Source of the DNA: Lachnospiraceae bacterium AC3007
Lineage (GTDB): Bacteria; Bacillota; Clostridia; Lachnospirales; Lachnospiraceae
DNA: 47,499 nucleotides
Assembly: GCA_000621405.1 (NCBI GenBank)
Contig: JHYK01000020.1
Location: 1-47,499 of the forward strand
Direction of reading: 5' to 3'
Positions within the stretch are counted from its first letter, which is position 1, and every line of letters begins with the position of its first letter. Below the pieces are notes generated by a model, which was not told the DNA's origin, did no database searches, and saw only the letters and a program-made list of their open reading frames with translations. Positions 23,370 to 32,689 of the stretch are shown in pieces. The position numbers and the translations under genes are program-made.

Positions 23370-24296
23370 TTACCTCCTTACAGGGGCCGAGTTCCTCTCC
23401 CAGAAGACCCCGTCCGCATAACCCTGGATGGTGCTGTCCGAATCCGCCATCTCAAGCCTTTTTTCGGCCCAGATGCAGTATTTCTCATTCTGCTCTATCC
23501 CCGCATAGTGCCGTCCAAGCTTCTTTGCGGCTACAAGCGAAGAACCGGAGCCCGCAAAAGGATCAAACACAAGGTCCCCGGGATCAGAGCTTGCAAGTAT
23601 CAGCTTCGCCATAAGCTTCTCGGGCTTCTGCGTCGGATGCGCCGTATTCTCCTTCATTGACCAGTAAGGGACTGATATATCGTCCCAGAAGTTGGAGGGA
23701 TGGGTGTTGCGGAACCTACCGTCCTCAGTCTCCTCCCAGTCCTTGGGCTTCCCGTCCTTTCTGTAGGGCGCAACGACTTTTCTTCTCTGCTTTACAGCAT
23801 CGAGATTGAAGGTGTACTCATCAGACACTGTCGCAAAATAAATATCCTCCATGCTGTTCTTCCAGTTGCTCTTTGCGCCTCTCCCCTTCTCACGCTGCCA
23901 GGTGATCCTGTTGCGTACCTTAAGATGCTTTTTAAGCACCTCATATATGACGCTTCCCGATCTCCAGTCACAGCACACATACAAAGACCCTGTCTTTTTA
24001 AGGAGCGGGAGCACAAGGCTTATCCACTCCCCGGTATATCCTGCATAGTCTTCATCGGAAGACCTCTTAAATCCTCGCCCGTTAAAATCCTTATCAAGAT
24101 TATACGGCGGATCAGCTATCACAAGATCCGCTATGCCGCGAGGAAGGCGCTTCATCACCTCGAAACTGTCGCCCGTGATGAGGCTGTCCGTCACATCATC
24201 CGGCGCATCGTCCCTGTCCCATCTTATGCAGCGTGAAAGGTATTCCGCCCCGCTTATCTCATCGATGTCGATGGTCTTATTTCTTGAAGATCTCAA
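23370..24296 (-). CDS. Orphan beta-class DNA methyltransferase
   Basis: 308 residues. Motif IV DPPYNLDKDFNGRGF (about 80-94) precedes motif I DPFAGSGSSLVAAKK, the beta-class order of N6-adenine or N4-cytosine methyltransferases; HPTQKPEKLMAKLI lies between them. DPPY favours adenine but does not prove it. The start is TTG at 24296 inside TTGA, overlapping the stop of the upstream Wzy-like gene, with GAGGAGG 7 nt before it. No restriction endonuclease is adjacent. It sits inside a polysaccharide operon, sharing translation signals with a glycosyltransferase, which is unexpected for a modification enzyme. It could influence phase-variable or epigenetic control, but that is conjecture. Confidence 0.88.
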   Translation of the reverse strand: MRSSRNKTIDIDEISGAEYLSRCIRWDRDDAPDDVTDSLITGDSFEVMKRLPRGIADLVIADPPYNLDKDFNGRGFKRSSDEDYAGYTGEWISLVLPLLKKTGSLYVCCDWRSGSVIYEVLKKHLKVRNRITWQREKGRGAKSNWKNSMEDIYFATVSDEYTFNLDAVKQRRKVVAPYRKDGKPKDWEETEDGRFRNTHPSNFWDDISVPYWSMKENTAHPTQKPEKLMAKLILASSDPGDLVFDPFAGSGSSLVAAKKLGRHYAGIEQNEKYCIWAEKRLEMADSDSTIQGYADGVFWERNSAPVRR

Positions 24297-25450
24297 GATG
24301 CATCCTCCTCATACCACCCTGTCGCGATCAGCGCAAACGCCATGAAGATCACGCTATATGGAGGAACAGTGAAATAGTTCTCAAAGAATGATGTAAACAT
24401 CATCGAAAAGCACGCGGATACGGCGATCCGTCTGATACCGCTCGGATTATGTAAACCATCCGCCTCGAGATCCGCATCATATCCTCCGGCTCTGAGCATC
24501 ATTCTCCAGAGCAGTATCACTACAAGGATGAACACTATGATCCCGTGGACAGTCAGGATATCAAACATACCGTTATGCACTTCAAATATCTCGAAGCTCT
24601 TAAGCTCATATGAGGAGCCGATGCCTGTTACAGGATGCGCGAAAAATGCCTTCCAGAGCTCCTCCCATATCCCCTGTCTTCCGGAAAACACATCCTTGTA
24701 GAGGAGCTTCACGCCGCCGAACCTGCCGGCTAGCATCACATACAGTCCGGTAAATAAGACCGATCCCGCTGTGGCCGCGGCAAGGAAAATATCATACAGG
24801 ACTCTGTTAGTTGACATAACTCCATAGAACAGCCAGACCACGCCAAACAACACTATCCCGAACATGACAGTCCTTGAGTGGTACAGCATGGAGAGGATGA
24901 AGGCCGTGATGATGATGATGAACTCAAAAAAGCCCTTCAGTGAGTGCTCTGCTTTTCCATTCCCCCTGTCCTTTGCGGGCACGATAAGCTCCGTCACTAT
25001 CATAGCGAAGAAAGCCATCAGCATGAAGGCAAAGCCTGCCATATTGAAATTGTATGACCATCTGACATGGGAGTACCAGAGCGCTACCGGAAGTGCCCCC
25101 GCGAATGCCATGATCCATACATCGCGTCTTTTCAGCCGCAGATGCTTTGTGACATAGCTCATCACTGCAAGATCGGTAGGTATGAAGATCGCGCCGTATC
25201 CGGATCCCGTGATAAATACAAAGATCACCGACAGCATGGAGACGATCACCATCAGGATAAGGTCAATGTCGGCATTGCCCATATCCTCCGCGATATAGGG
25301 GAGCGCCAGAACGACAAGTATCAGGAAGACAATGAGCGATGCCGCGCGTACCGTAAAGGAATACACGTCCTGATTTATGAACGCCGTAGCTACAAGATAT
25401 ATGAAAAGCCCCGTGAATATCAGGCTGCCTTTGTCCTTAAGCTGCTCCAC
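24293..25450 (-). CDS. Wzy/O-antigen ligase family protein (second)
   Basis: 385 residues with about ten membrane segments. The region KDVFSGRQGIWEELWKAF, followed by GIGSSYELKSF and HNGMFDILTVHGIIVF, is the Wzy_C/WaaL-type external loop with its conserved arginine and histidine. It is clearly paralogous to the gene at 26873-28063 (same SGR..IW...GIGS.YEL...HN.M.DIL.VHG string), and the flippase gene lies between them. GTG start at 25450 overlaps the flippase stop by 14 bp. One of the pair may polymerise repeats while the other ligates chains or handles a second glycan. Confidence 0.8.
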   Translation of the reverse strand: MEQLKDKGSLIFTGLFIYLVATAFINQDVYSFTVRAASLIVFLILVVLALPYIAEDMGNADIDLILMVIVSMLSVIFVFITGSGYGAIFIPTDLAVMSYVTKHLRLKRRDVWIMAFAGALPVALWYSHVRWSYNFNMAGFAFMLMAFFAMIVTELIVPAKDRGNGKAEHSLKGFFEFIIIITAFILSMLYHSRTVMFGIVLFGVVWLFYGVMSTNRVLYDIFLAAATAGSVLFTGLYVMLAGRFGGVKLLYKDVFSGRQGIWEELWKAFFAHPVTGIGSSYELKSFEIFEVHNGMFDILTVHGIIVFILVVILLWRMMLRAGGYDADLEADGLHNPSGIRRIAVSACFSMMFTSFFENYFTVPPYSVIFMAFALIATGWYEEDAS

Positions 25451-26876
25451 CTGTGATCTTTCCTTTCAAAAACGATATACGGTCCCTGTACAGGATGACT
25501 ATTATAACGACGATAAGCGCGCCCGATACGTAGGTCCAGGGGTACGACGCCGCTCCCACTGTCCCCGCATCACCGATAAGGCCCGGATACATCGTGACAG
25601 CCCCAAGTATGAATATCAGGATATAGGCTGCAATATTTCGCTTTATGTTAACCTCTATCGCAACATGCTTCCGGGTCAGCACATACGCTATCACAAACAT
25701 CGTAAAATATGAAGCCATGGTAGCATAAGCCGCACCGATCGCACCAAAGAAGGAGATCCCGATATAGTTAAGAATTATGTTAACCAAGGCCCCGGTTCCG
25801 GTCGCGATCCCCATGCTCTTCCCGTCCTTATATGCAAGACAGATGGATCCCAGATATCCCTCCAGCGCACCGAAGATCACGGAGATAAGGAGCGGCGGAA
25901 CGATGACCCAGGCCTCGTAGAAACCCTTGCGGAACATGAATACGGCAAGAGGCCTCAGCACAAGGAGGATCAGAGCGCAGCCCGAGAGCATTACCGCATT
26001 ATACAGATCGTACAGATCTCCGAAAAACCTCCCCGCGTCCTCTTCCTTATATGACTTCGTGGCAGACATCTGAAAGCTCTGCGCAAATATCCTCTGAAAC
26101 ACCATGAGTATGGCAGGTATCTTGTATGCGACACCGTATATCCCGTTTGAGACCGAGCCCAGCATAAAAAGAATGAAATACCGGTCCAGAGCGTTATTGG
26201 CCCAGGATGCCGTGGAATAGAGCATCATGCCGCGTCCGTATACAGTCATCTCCCGCCGGAGCACAGCATCCTCGTTATCTCGTAAAAGCCTTACGCCGCC
26301 TATAAGCACAAACATGATAACAGCGGAGATAAGATACGCCGCCATCTGCGATATCAGATATCCGTACAGTCCGAGCCTTATCACGAGCAGCAGTATCAGG
26401 TTGGATACCACTGTGATAAAGGTGCAGCTTATAGACCCCCTTATCATTATGTCAACCTTTTCGCAGCCCTGAGTAAAAAGCAGCATATACTCATATATCG
26501 CGTTGCAGGTAAATAAAACCGCGAACATTGCGAAGTACAGTCTGTAAGAAGAAAGTGCCGGGATCAGTATCAGGACTATCGATATTATGTAAACAACAAC
26601 TGCGGATCTTATCACATGTCTGAAGCCGCTCCTTAAGATGGAGCCTCTCTTCTCATTCTCCTCTATCCCGTATCTTAGAGCCGCCTCGCCTGCATTGACT
26701 GACAGCAGCGGCACAAGGAGCAGAAGTGTCGCCTGCATCACATCGGCGATACCGTAGTCCGCCTCCGTCAGCACATTTGTGTAGAAGGGTACGAGAAGAA
26801 AGACCAGAAGCTTTGAAGCAATATTGCTTATGGTAAAAAGCGACATGTTTTTAATGAGATACCTGCTCCTCGTCAT
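25437..26876 (-). CDS. wzx: Polysaccharide flippase (Wzx, MOP superfamily)
   Basis: 479 residues and about 12-14 membrane segments starting at SRYLIKNMSLFTISNIASKLLVFLLVPFYTNVLTEADYGIADV, the usual N-terminus of Wzx/RfbX proteins. Inner features such as ALDRYFILFMLG and the SICLAYKDGKSMGIATGTGALVNIILNYIGI stretch also fit. It should move undecaprenyl-linked repeat units to the outer face for the Wzy proteins. It overlaps both neighbours (ATGA with 26873, 14 bp with 25450). It is the only flippase seen, although the window has two initiating transferases, so a second flippase may lie elsewhere or this one may serve both. Confidence 0.88.
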   Translation of the reverse strand: MTRSRYLIKNMSLFTISNIASKLLVFLLVPFYTNVLTEADYGIADVMQATLLLLVPLLSVNAGEAALRYGIEENEKRGSILRSGFRHVIRSAVVVYIISIVLILIPALSSYRLYFAMFAVLFTCNAIYEYMLLFTQGCEKVDIMIRGSISCTFITVVSNLILLLVIRLGLYGYLISQMAAYLISAVIMFVLIGGVRLLRDNEDAVLRREMTVYGRGMMLYSTASWANNALDRYFILFMLGSVSNGIYGVAYKIPAILMVFQRIFAQSFQMSATKSYKEEDAGRFFGDLYDLYNAVMLSGCALILLVLRPLAVFMFRKGFYEAWVIVPPLLISVIFGALEGYLGSICLAYKDGKSMGIATGTGALVNIILNYIGISFFGAIGAAYATMASYFTMFVIAYVLTRKHVAIEVNIKRNIAAYILIFILGAVTMYPGLIGDAGTVGAASYPWTYVSGALIVVIIVILYRDRISFLKGKITGGAA

Positions 26877-28063
26877 CTGCTCTCCACGACCGCCCCGCTG
26901 CCGGACGGATCTTTTGCATCAGATATCTCTTTTGCATTGGGAGCCGTAAGATCCTTTCTGTACAGCGTCAGGAATAAAAAGAGCAGTATCGGAGCATAGT
27001 CTGCCCACATGAGATCCATGTCTATAAAGGATTCAAAGAAGATCGCAAATATCGCCGAGCCCGCGATGAGCGAGTAGGGATTTGATGTTATCAGATCCCT
27101 TATCGCGATCAGCCTTGATATGATCACGAACGCCGCTATGGCAAAGACTATGAAGCCGTGCACCACGAGGATGTCATACATCGCGTTGTGCATATTATAT
27201 TCAAAGAAGCTCGAGAGCTCATATCCTGACCCGATACCGAGCAGAGGCTTCTCTTTGAGCATCCTCCAGACCTCCATCCAGATATCTTCTCTTCCCGAGA
27301 ATACATTCTTGTAGAAAAGCGGCATCCTCATGTTATAGCCGGTCTTTGAGAGCGTCACATATGCCCATACAAAGAGCAGCGAGCCGAAGACTGCGAAGCA
27401 GGAAATAAAAGCATAGGTCTTCTTATGCCGCGCCGGGTTCACGAGAAGGAACAGCAGATAGAAGCAGCAGAAGAAGAAAAGCGCCGAAAAAGCGCCTCTC
27501 GCAAGATGCCACAGCACAAGAGTCCCCGTTCGTAAAAGTGCAAGAACGATGAAGTATCCCAGTATCTCCCTCTTAAGGGAGAGATACCTTAAGATCATGA
27601 GCGCCGCAAAAAGAGAAAACACCGTATAGGTAGCCCCGGTGTTCGTGTTGTAGGAAAACTCCATATCATGCAAAAACCACACACCGTACATCAAAAGGAA
27701 GAACACAGCCAGCGTCCTGTACTGAACATGTGAAAAGCTGACAAAAGGCGCGATATACAGCAGCAGCAGAAAGTCCGCAAGGATCAGTATGCAGCCCTTA
27801 TTCGAATCTATGATGAAAAGATTGACGGACGCAATGACAAGCGATGCGATCAGGGCTATAAGAGTAAGATCTTTTGCCTTAAGCCGTCCTATCCAATCGA
27901 CATTGATGAAAAAAAGCGCAGCAAGGCACGCAAAGATGATGAGAGAATTATATTTCTCCGTTACATGGTAAAACATCGGGAAGATCCAGGTCCCCCCGAA
28001 GAATATCATCATGAAGATGACCGGTATCCAGTTGAGTTTTTCTTTCAGAGCCGCATTTCCCAT
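26873..28063 (-). CDS. Wzy/O-antigen ligase family protein (third)
   Basis: 396 residues with about 11 hydrophobic segments. The external loop reads KNVFSGREDIWMEVWRML, LLGIGSGYELSSF and HNAMYDILVVHGFIVF and parallels the gene at 24293 closely. It is likely a polymerase or ligase acting outside the membrane on flipped repeats. It starts at ATG 28063, 22 bp beyond a GACGGTTC palindrome that separates it from the upstream GT4 gene, and runs into wzx with a 4-bp overlap. Confidence 0.8.
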   Translation of the reverse strand: MGNAALKEKLNWIPVIFMMIFFGGTWIFPMFYHVTEKYNSLIIFACLAALFFINVDWIGRLKAKDLTLIALIASLVIASVNLFIIDSNKGCILILADFLLLLYIAPFVSFSHVQYRTLAVFFLLMYGVWFLHDMEFSYNTNTGATYTVFSLFAALMILRYLSLKREILGYFIVLALLRTGTLVLWHLARGAFSALFFFCCFYLLFLLVNPARHKKTYAFISCFAVFGSLLFVWAYVTLSKTGYNMRMPLFYKNVFSGREDIWMEVWRMLKEKPLLGIGSGYELSSFFEYNMHNAMYDILVVHGFIVFAIAAFVIISRLIAIRDLITSNPYSLIAGSAIFAIFFESFIDMDLMWADYAPILLFLFLTLYRKDLTAPNAKEISDAKDPSGSGAVVESR

Positions 28064-28084
28064 GATATCGGTATTATACCATAA

Positions 28085-28168
28085 AGACAGGGGGACGGTT
28101 CTTTTGTCTTGTCAATCAAGGAACCGTCCCCGTGATCGTCCCAAGACAAAAGAACCGTCCCCCTGTCT
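28085..28168. repeat. GACGGTTC palindromic repeat, copy 1
   Basis: 27-bp perfect inverted arms (28085-28111 and 28142-28168, core GGGGGACGGTTCTTTTGTC) around a 30-nt centre that holds an extra inverted piece GGAACCGTCCCC. It begins 9 nt from the stop of the GT4 gene (28178-28180). It resembles short non-autonomous palindromic repeats seen in many Firmicute genomes. It has no transposase and may double as an mRNA hairpin in the operon. Confidence 0.75.
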
Positions 28169-28177
28169 CCCCCTGTC

Positions 28178-29185
28178 TCAAAGAGTTCCAAGTATATCTT
28201 CCAGCTCCCCGGTGCGTCTCTTCCATGAGGTGCTTTCCTTGTCGAGTTCCACAAGAAGCCTGGTGTGATTCTCCTCCTTTAGCAGCGCCTCTATCTTATC
28301 AGCGATCTCCTCGGGATCCGAAGGATCCTGTATGATATCCATGTCCTCGGTCTTCTTGATGACACTGAGCGCACCGCACTCCTTTGATACAAGGACGTCC
28401 GCATATGAGAGCAGAGCCTCGAGCGGGGCAAGACCAAAGGTCTCAAAGACGGAATTCTGGATAAAGATTTTATTCCTGTGATACTCGCGGATAAGTTCGT
28501 CATGTGATACGAAGCCGATGTCGCGCACAAAAGGATATGACGCTATCTCGTCACTGTCGGCGCCCTTATCCCCGGCCACAGTGAGGGTTATATGATGTCC
28601 CCTCCCGTTCAGGATCTCCACCGCCTTACATACAGTTTTTATGTTCTTCCTGGGCATGCCGCCTCCGACCGATATGACACCCTCGGGATCCCTGTCGTCG
28701 GCAGTAGCGCTCTCCCTAAGGATGTCCCAGTCGATGCCGTTCGTTACATGCGCTGTCTTTGATGCATACTGCGGATAGTTCTCCTTCAGCCAGTTCTCGA
28801 ACTGCCTTGATACGGCAAGTATCAGATCCGCCATCTCCATCATCTTACGCTCGTCGGAAGCCATCCCCTCATCTTCCGCATGGTTGATCTTATTCTCATA
28901 TTCCACGGCTCCGTGCATGAGATAGGCAGCCTTCTTCCCGAAGAGTTTTCCTATCCGCATCGCAAGGATATTCTGTCTGGAATGTCCCGAGAGAAATAAG
29001 ACCGATGAGCGCGGTATCTTTATGAGAAGTTCGAAGAATCTGGCTGCCTTTTTCTTTGATACGATATAGTCAGCCTTCTTCCCGCGCCCGCTCTTACTGT
29101 TATCCCGGGTCAGTGTCTCGATATAGCGCTCAGTGACAAGCGCAGGTCCGGTACCGCTGTAATAGTCGCCTATGATGAGTATCAT
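28178..29185 (-). CDS. Glycosyltransferase family 4 (GT-B fold)
   Basis: 335 residues. GDYYSGTGPALVTERYIETL is the N-terminal donor-domain opening, HGAVEYENK lies before the linker, and SVGGGMPRKNIKTV opens the C-terminal domain. SVFETFGLAPLEALL carries the E-x7-E catalytic/nucleotide motif of GT4 retaining enzymes. It would add a sugar to the lipid-linked repeat in the cytoplasm. It overlaps the patatin-like gene by 4 bp and is followed by the palindrome at 28085-28168. Donor and linkage not deducible. Confidence 0.85.
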   Translation of the reverse strand: MILIIGDYYSGTGPALVTERYIETLTRDNSKSGRGKKADYIVSKKKAARFFELLIKIPRSSVLFLSGHSRQNILAMRIGKLFGKKAAYLMHGAVEYENKINHAEDEGMASDERKMMEMADLILAVSRQFENWLKENYPQYASKTAHVTNGIDWDILRESATADDRDPEGVISVGGGMPRKNIKTVCKAVEILNGRGHHITLTVAGDKGADSDEIASYPFVRDIGFVSHDELIREYHRNKIFIQNSVFETFGLAPLEALLSYADVLVSKECGALSVIKKTEDMDIIQDPSDPEEIADKIEALLKEENHTRLLVELDKESTSWKRRTGELEDILGTL

Positions 29186-30027
29186 GATATGAAATCCTTT
29201 AGTTCAGTAAGCTTAGCTTCCATTGTCCTTCTGCCGATGTCATATACGCGCTGGAGTTCATTGGGATCGCTCTCGGTATGGCTGATGCCAAGGCTTTCCG
29301 GAGGCTGTATCACAAATACGCTTCCGTTCTGCTCACATTCTTTTATCAGCGCCAATTCCTTGTTATAGACAAGGTGACGCTTTGCCATCGCCTTGGCGGC
29401 TCCGGGATACTTCCTTAATACCATCCTTATGAGCTTCATATGTGAGACCGGCGGCTTTACAAAACCGGGAGGCTGGGTCAGGACTACCACATTTTTGTCA
29501 TAACCCTTCTTCTGCATGAACCTCAGCGGTATGGAATCCGACATTCCTCCGTCCAGATACTTTCGTCCCATTATCTCGACAGGTTTTGATACAAGAGGCA
29601 TCGATGCAGAAGCCCTTATATACAGCATGTCTATTCCCGAGCCTTCCTTAAGCTCCGCATATACCGGACCTCCGGTCTCCACGTCCGTCATGACCGCGTA
29701 GAATCTCACGGGATTGCTCCTGAAGGTCTTAAGATCGAAGGGATCCAGACTGAAGGGTATCGTCTCATAGCAGAACCTTGCTCCGTACAGATCCCCTGTC
29801 AGGATGAGCGAAGCCACGGAGCAGTATCTCCAGTCACGGCCATAGCGTTTGTTGTATCTTATGGCCCGCCCGATCTGGTGTGATTTATAATTACAGCCGA
29901 AGGTCACGCCGGCGGATACTCCTGCATAGCCGTCGACCTTAATGTCGTTCTCCATCATGACGTCCAGAACGCCGGCGGTGAACATGCCTCTCATCGCGCC
30001 GCCTTCAAGAACCATTCCTGTGCTCAT
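29182..30027 (-). CDS. Patatin-like phospholipase (YjjU-type)
   Basis: 281 residues. The oxyanion loop EGGAMRGMFTAG (8-19), nucleophile elbow GVSAGVTFG and the DGG of YLDGGMSDSIPL form the Ser-Asp catalytic dyad of patatin-like lipid hydrolases. No signal peptide is visible, so it acts in the cytoplasm, probably on phospholipid or lipid intermediates. It lies between a serine hydrolase and a GT4 gene with an 11-bp gap and a 4-bp overlap, so it is cotranscribed with glycan synthesis. Whether it turns over undecaprenyl-linked or other lipids there is not known. Confidence 0.87.
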   Translation of the reverse strand: MSTGMVLEGGAMRGMFTAGVLDVMMENDIKVDGYAGVSAGVTFGCNYKSHQIGRAIRYNKRYGRDWRYCSVASLILTGDLYGARFCYETIPFSLDPFDLKTFRSNPVRFYAVMTDVETGGPVYAELKEGSGIDMLYIRASASMPLVSKPVEIMGRKYLDGGMSDSIPLRFMQKKGYDKNVVVLTQPPGFVKPPVSHMKLIRMVLRKYPGAAKAMAKRHLVYNKELALIKECEQNGSVFVIQPPESLGISHTESDPNELQRVYDIGRRTMEAKLTELKDFIS

Positions 30028-30037
30028 ATATCTCCTT

Positions 30038-31843
30038 TCACTGTCCCAGTCCCGTAAGGACCGCTTCTTTACTCATAAGATTAAGCCTGGCCGGGTGATC
30101 CTCTCTCATTCCGGCGCTCACGGCCGCTTCTGCTTTATCTCTGTAAGTCATAGCAAGATCATACAGTTCTCCGGAGACGTCTCCATCCTCATCCAGTCCC
30201 GTATACAGTATCTCCGGGACAAAGCCAAGGGTCGCTGTGGTGTACCAGTTCCCGTTGAATGTATTTGGATCGGCATCCCTGTCAGTCAGGGGCGTATTGA
30301 TCTTATTCGTGAAAAATGCGATCACCAGATCCTTTTCGGGATCCGCCATGATAAGAGTCCCGGTCCAGCCCTCATGACCGAAGGTATCATTGGATGACCT
30401 GCTCCCGAAGTACTCGGTCCTGTTGCCGTTGCCCTGTCTCCACCAGCCGAGGCCCCATTTCTGATCTCCCGGGGCTCCTGCTGCTATGAACTCGTCACGA
30501 ACCTCCTTTGGAAAGAAGGAATTCTCTTCGCCTTCTCTGGTTAACATAATATCCATCAGCCTCGCTGCATCCGTCGCGCTTGAAAAGAGCCCTGCATGTC
30601 CCGATATGCCGCCCATGCTGTAATAGGCCTTCTCGTCATGTACCTCTCCCTGCAGCGTATAGGTCCTTATCCCGTCATAGTATACATATCCGTCCCTGGT
30701 ATTGCCGTTTGGCTCGGTCGCTGCGCAGTCGTCCGCAGTATATCCCTTCTCAAGCGGAGTAAAGGTCATGTGCGCAAGCCCCAGCGGCTTCAGGAATTCC
30801 TCCTTGAGATATGTATCAAGGTCCTTTCCTGTTACCTGTTCTATGATAAGCCCCAGGATCATATAGTCCACATCGGAATAGAGCGTCTTTGTCCCCGGTT
30901 CATGCAGGAGCGGAGTCCTGCATATCGCTTCTATGGTTGCTTCTCTTGTCTCTTCATCCGCGCCGTTACCCGCATACAGCACGTTCTTAACCTCATCACT
31001 GAGTTCCTGCGTCGTTGCATCGATGTTCGGATTACAGTATTTCGGATCTGCCGGGAAGCCTCCCTGATGCTTAAGGAGGTTTCTTATCGTCATCTTTGAT
31101 TTCCACTCTCTGTGGGTATCAAGATCAGCTTCGATGCCATCTTCATAGTCAATATCAATGACATCTTCATAAAAGGCATCGCCCAGATATTCCGAGATCC
31201 TGTCGTCGAGGCCTATCTCCCTGTCGGATATAAGCTTCTGAAGGCCGTAGTTCACTGCAAACATCTTGGTCACGGAGGCAAGGTCATACATGGTCTCCGT
31301 GTCGACGGATGGCGAATCCTCCTTTATGCCACCGTCAGGTTCGTAAGAATCAAGCTTGCCCCAGGCTCCTTCATAGACAAGCTTCCCGTGCCGCATGACG
31401 GAGAGCTGAGCGCTCGTAAATCCGTACTCTATGTCATTTTCTATGATATCTTCTATGAGAGAAAAGCATTCCTCATGCATGCCGGCTTCTTCAATAGACA
31501 TCCTCTCCGGCTCGCTCCCTTCGATGAGGACGGGCTCTTCTTTTATTTCCTCTTCATAAAAATCTTCCGGTATCTCCTGCATGACGGGTGCGCTCTCCCC
31601 GGTCGCATATTCTGCAGCACCGGCCGCCGCCTCTGTCCCCGCTTCTGCTCCGGCTTCTCCCGCAGCTCCTGCTCCTCCGGCTCCTGCTTCAGTTTCAGCC
31701 GCTCTCTCCCCGCGCCGCAGGAATGAAAGGTCTGACTTTACCACTCTGCCACAGGATGTGAGCATCAGGCTCATCATAACCGCCACGGCAGATATTATCC
31801 TGATCCTTTTACGCATCCTCCCCGATACCGCTGCAGGTCTCAT
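30038..31843 (-). CDS. Serine hydrolase of the beta-lactamase/class C PBP family, lipoprotein
   Basis: 601 residues. A hydrophobic stretch ends in the lipobox LTSC (C31), followed by a low-complexity A/G/E linker to about residue 95 and then the catalytic domain. DLASVTKMF is the S-x-x-K motif, LYSDVDYMILG stands for the second (Y-x-N-like) motif, and FGHEGWTGTLI corresponds to the third. Such enzymes act on D-amino peptides or esters outside the cell. The coding start is ATG 31843 in an ATGA overlap with the upstream glycosyltransferase. A role in trimming acyl or D-Ala groups from surface polymers would fit the Dlt-like genes in this window, but that is inference. Confidence 0.87.
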   Translation of the reverse strand: MRPAAVSGRMRKRIRIISAVAVMMSLMLTSCGRVVKSDLSFLRRGERAAETEAGAGGAGAAGEAGAEAGTEAAAGAAEYATGESAPVMQEIPEDFYEEEIKEEPVLIEGSEPERMSIEEAGMHEECFSLIEDIIENDIEYGFTSAQLSVMRHGKLVYEGAWGKLDSYEPDGGIKEDSPSVDTETMYDLASVTKMFAVNYGLQKLISDREIGLDDRISEYLGDAFYEDVIDIDYEDGIEADLDTHREWKSKMTIRNLLKHQGGFPADPKYCNPNIDATTQELSDEVKNVLYAGNGADEETREATIEAICRTPLLHEPGTKTLYSDVDYMILGLIIEQVTGKDLDTYLKEEFLKPLGLAHMTFTPLEKGYTADDCAATEPNGNTRDGYVYYDGIRTYTLQGEVHDEKAYYSMGGISGHAGLFSSATDAARLMDIMLTREGEENSFFPKEVRDEFIAAGAPGDQKWGLGWWRQGNGNRTEYFGSRSSNDTFGHEGWTGTLIMADPEKDLVIAFFTNKINTPLTDRDADPNTFNGNWYTTATLGFVPEILYTGLDEDGDVSGELYDLAMTYRDKAEAAVSAGMREDHPARLNLMSKEAVLTGLGQ

Positions 31844-32655
31844 GGCTGATCCTTATTTGCGATCCTGTCACGGTATTCCTTTCTTCCTTCCTTCATGGCC
31901 CTGTAGGCTTCGGATGAAGAAATGGTCTCTTTATACAGACTTTTTTTTCTGACTATGAACTGCCAGGCAAGCGGATACCACATGCCGGGATCCATGGCCT
32001 CATAGCCGGCTCCCCTGTTATGGAAAAAGTCCCTGTCATAGCCCGTGAACCAGCTGGTCTCATTGGGGATCGTCTCTGCGATCTTATGAGGCACGTATAC
32101 TCTGCTTATCCCGCGGCGGGCAGCCTCAAAGAGGAATATATTCTCCTCTCCCATCCTGTATCTTGCCCCTGCCCCGAAATCCTCGTCAAATCTCAGATCG
32201 CCTATCGCAGAACGTCTGAGGGCTATCTCGGGCGAGAATATCCTCATCATATCCTTTTTGGACATCGCTCCCTCTCTTTTCTTTACCGGAGTGTGCCTTT
32301 CGGGACGCTCGATGAAAAAGCATATTATGCCGGCCTCGGGATGGCGAAGGAATGCCTCCTCGATTACTTCGGCGGCATCGTCCTCATATCTCACATCATT
32401 GTCGCAGAAGATGCAGATATCATCCGAAGCCATGTTCAGAGCGAGATTCCTTGACTTTGAGAGTCCTCTTTCATCTCTTTCTATTATCCTGATATGCTGC
32501 CCGGACTTTAGATCCCCCGAAGGAGCCTCCCTGCGCTCGAGCCTTTCGCTGTTCCTTTCGCATTGATTTACGATAAGAGCATCCGTGCGGATATTGAGTT
32601 TTTCTATGAGCTCCATGGGATCGCCGGGCTCCATTACCGACATCAGAGTCTGCAT
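31840..32655 (-). CDS. Family 2-type glycosyltransferase (GT-A fold)
   Basis: 271 residues. Compared with standard GT2 enzymes the N-terminus is short, but RGLSKSRNLALN and ICIFCDNDVRYEDD (a DxD-type metal site) fit a GT-A nucleotide-sugar domain. GEENIFLFEAARRG is the acceptor-side acidic motif. It probably adds one sugar to the cytoplasmic repeat unit. It follows the next GT2 gene by 34 bp and overlaps the serine hydrolase by 4 bp. The donor cannot be assigned. Confidence 0.8.
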   Translation of the reverse strand: MQTLMSVMEPGDPMELIEKLNIRTDALIVNQCERNSERLERREAPSGDLKSGQHIRIIERDERGLSKSRNLALNMASDDICIFCDNDVRYEDDAAEVIEEAFLRHPEAGIICFFIERPERHTPVKKREGAMSKKDMMRIFSPEIALRRSAIGDLRFDEDFGAGARYRMGEENIFLFEAARRGISRVYVPHKIAETIPNETSWFTGYDRDFFHNRGAGYEAMDPGMWYPLAWQFIVRKKSLYKETISSSEAYRAMKEGRKEYRDRIANKDQP

Positions 32656-32689
32656 GTATCTGTTTTATATCCTTCCTCGTATGATCATT

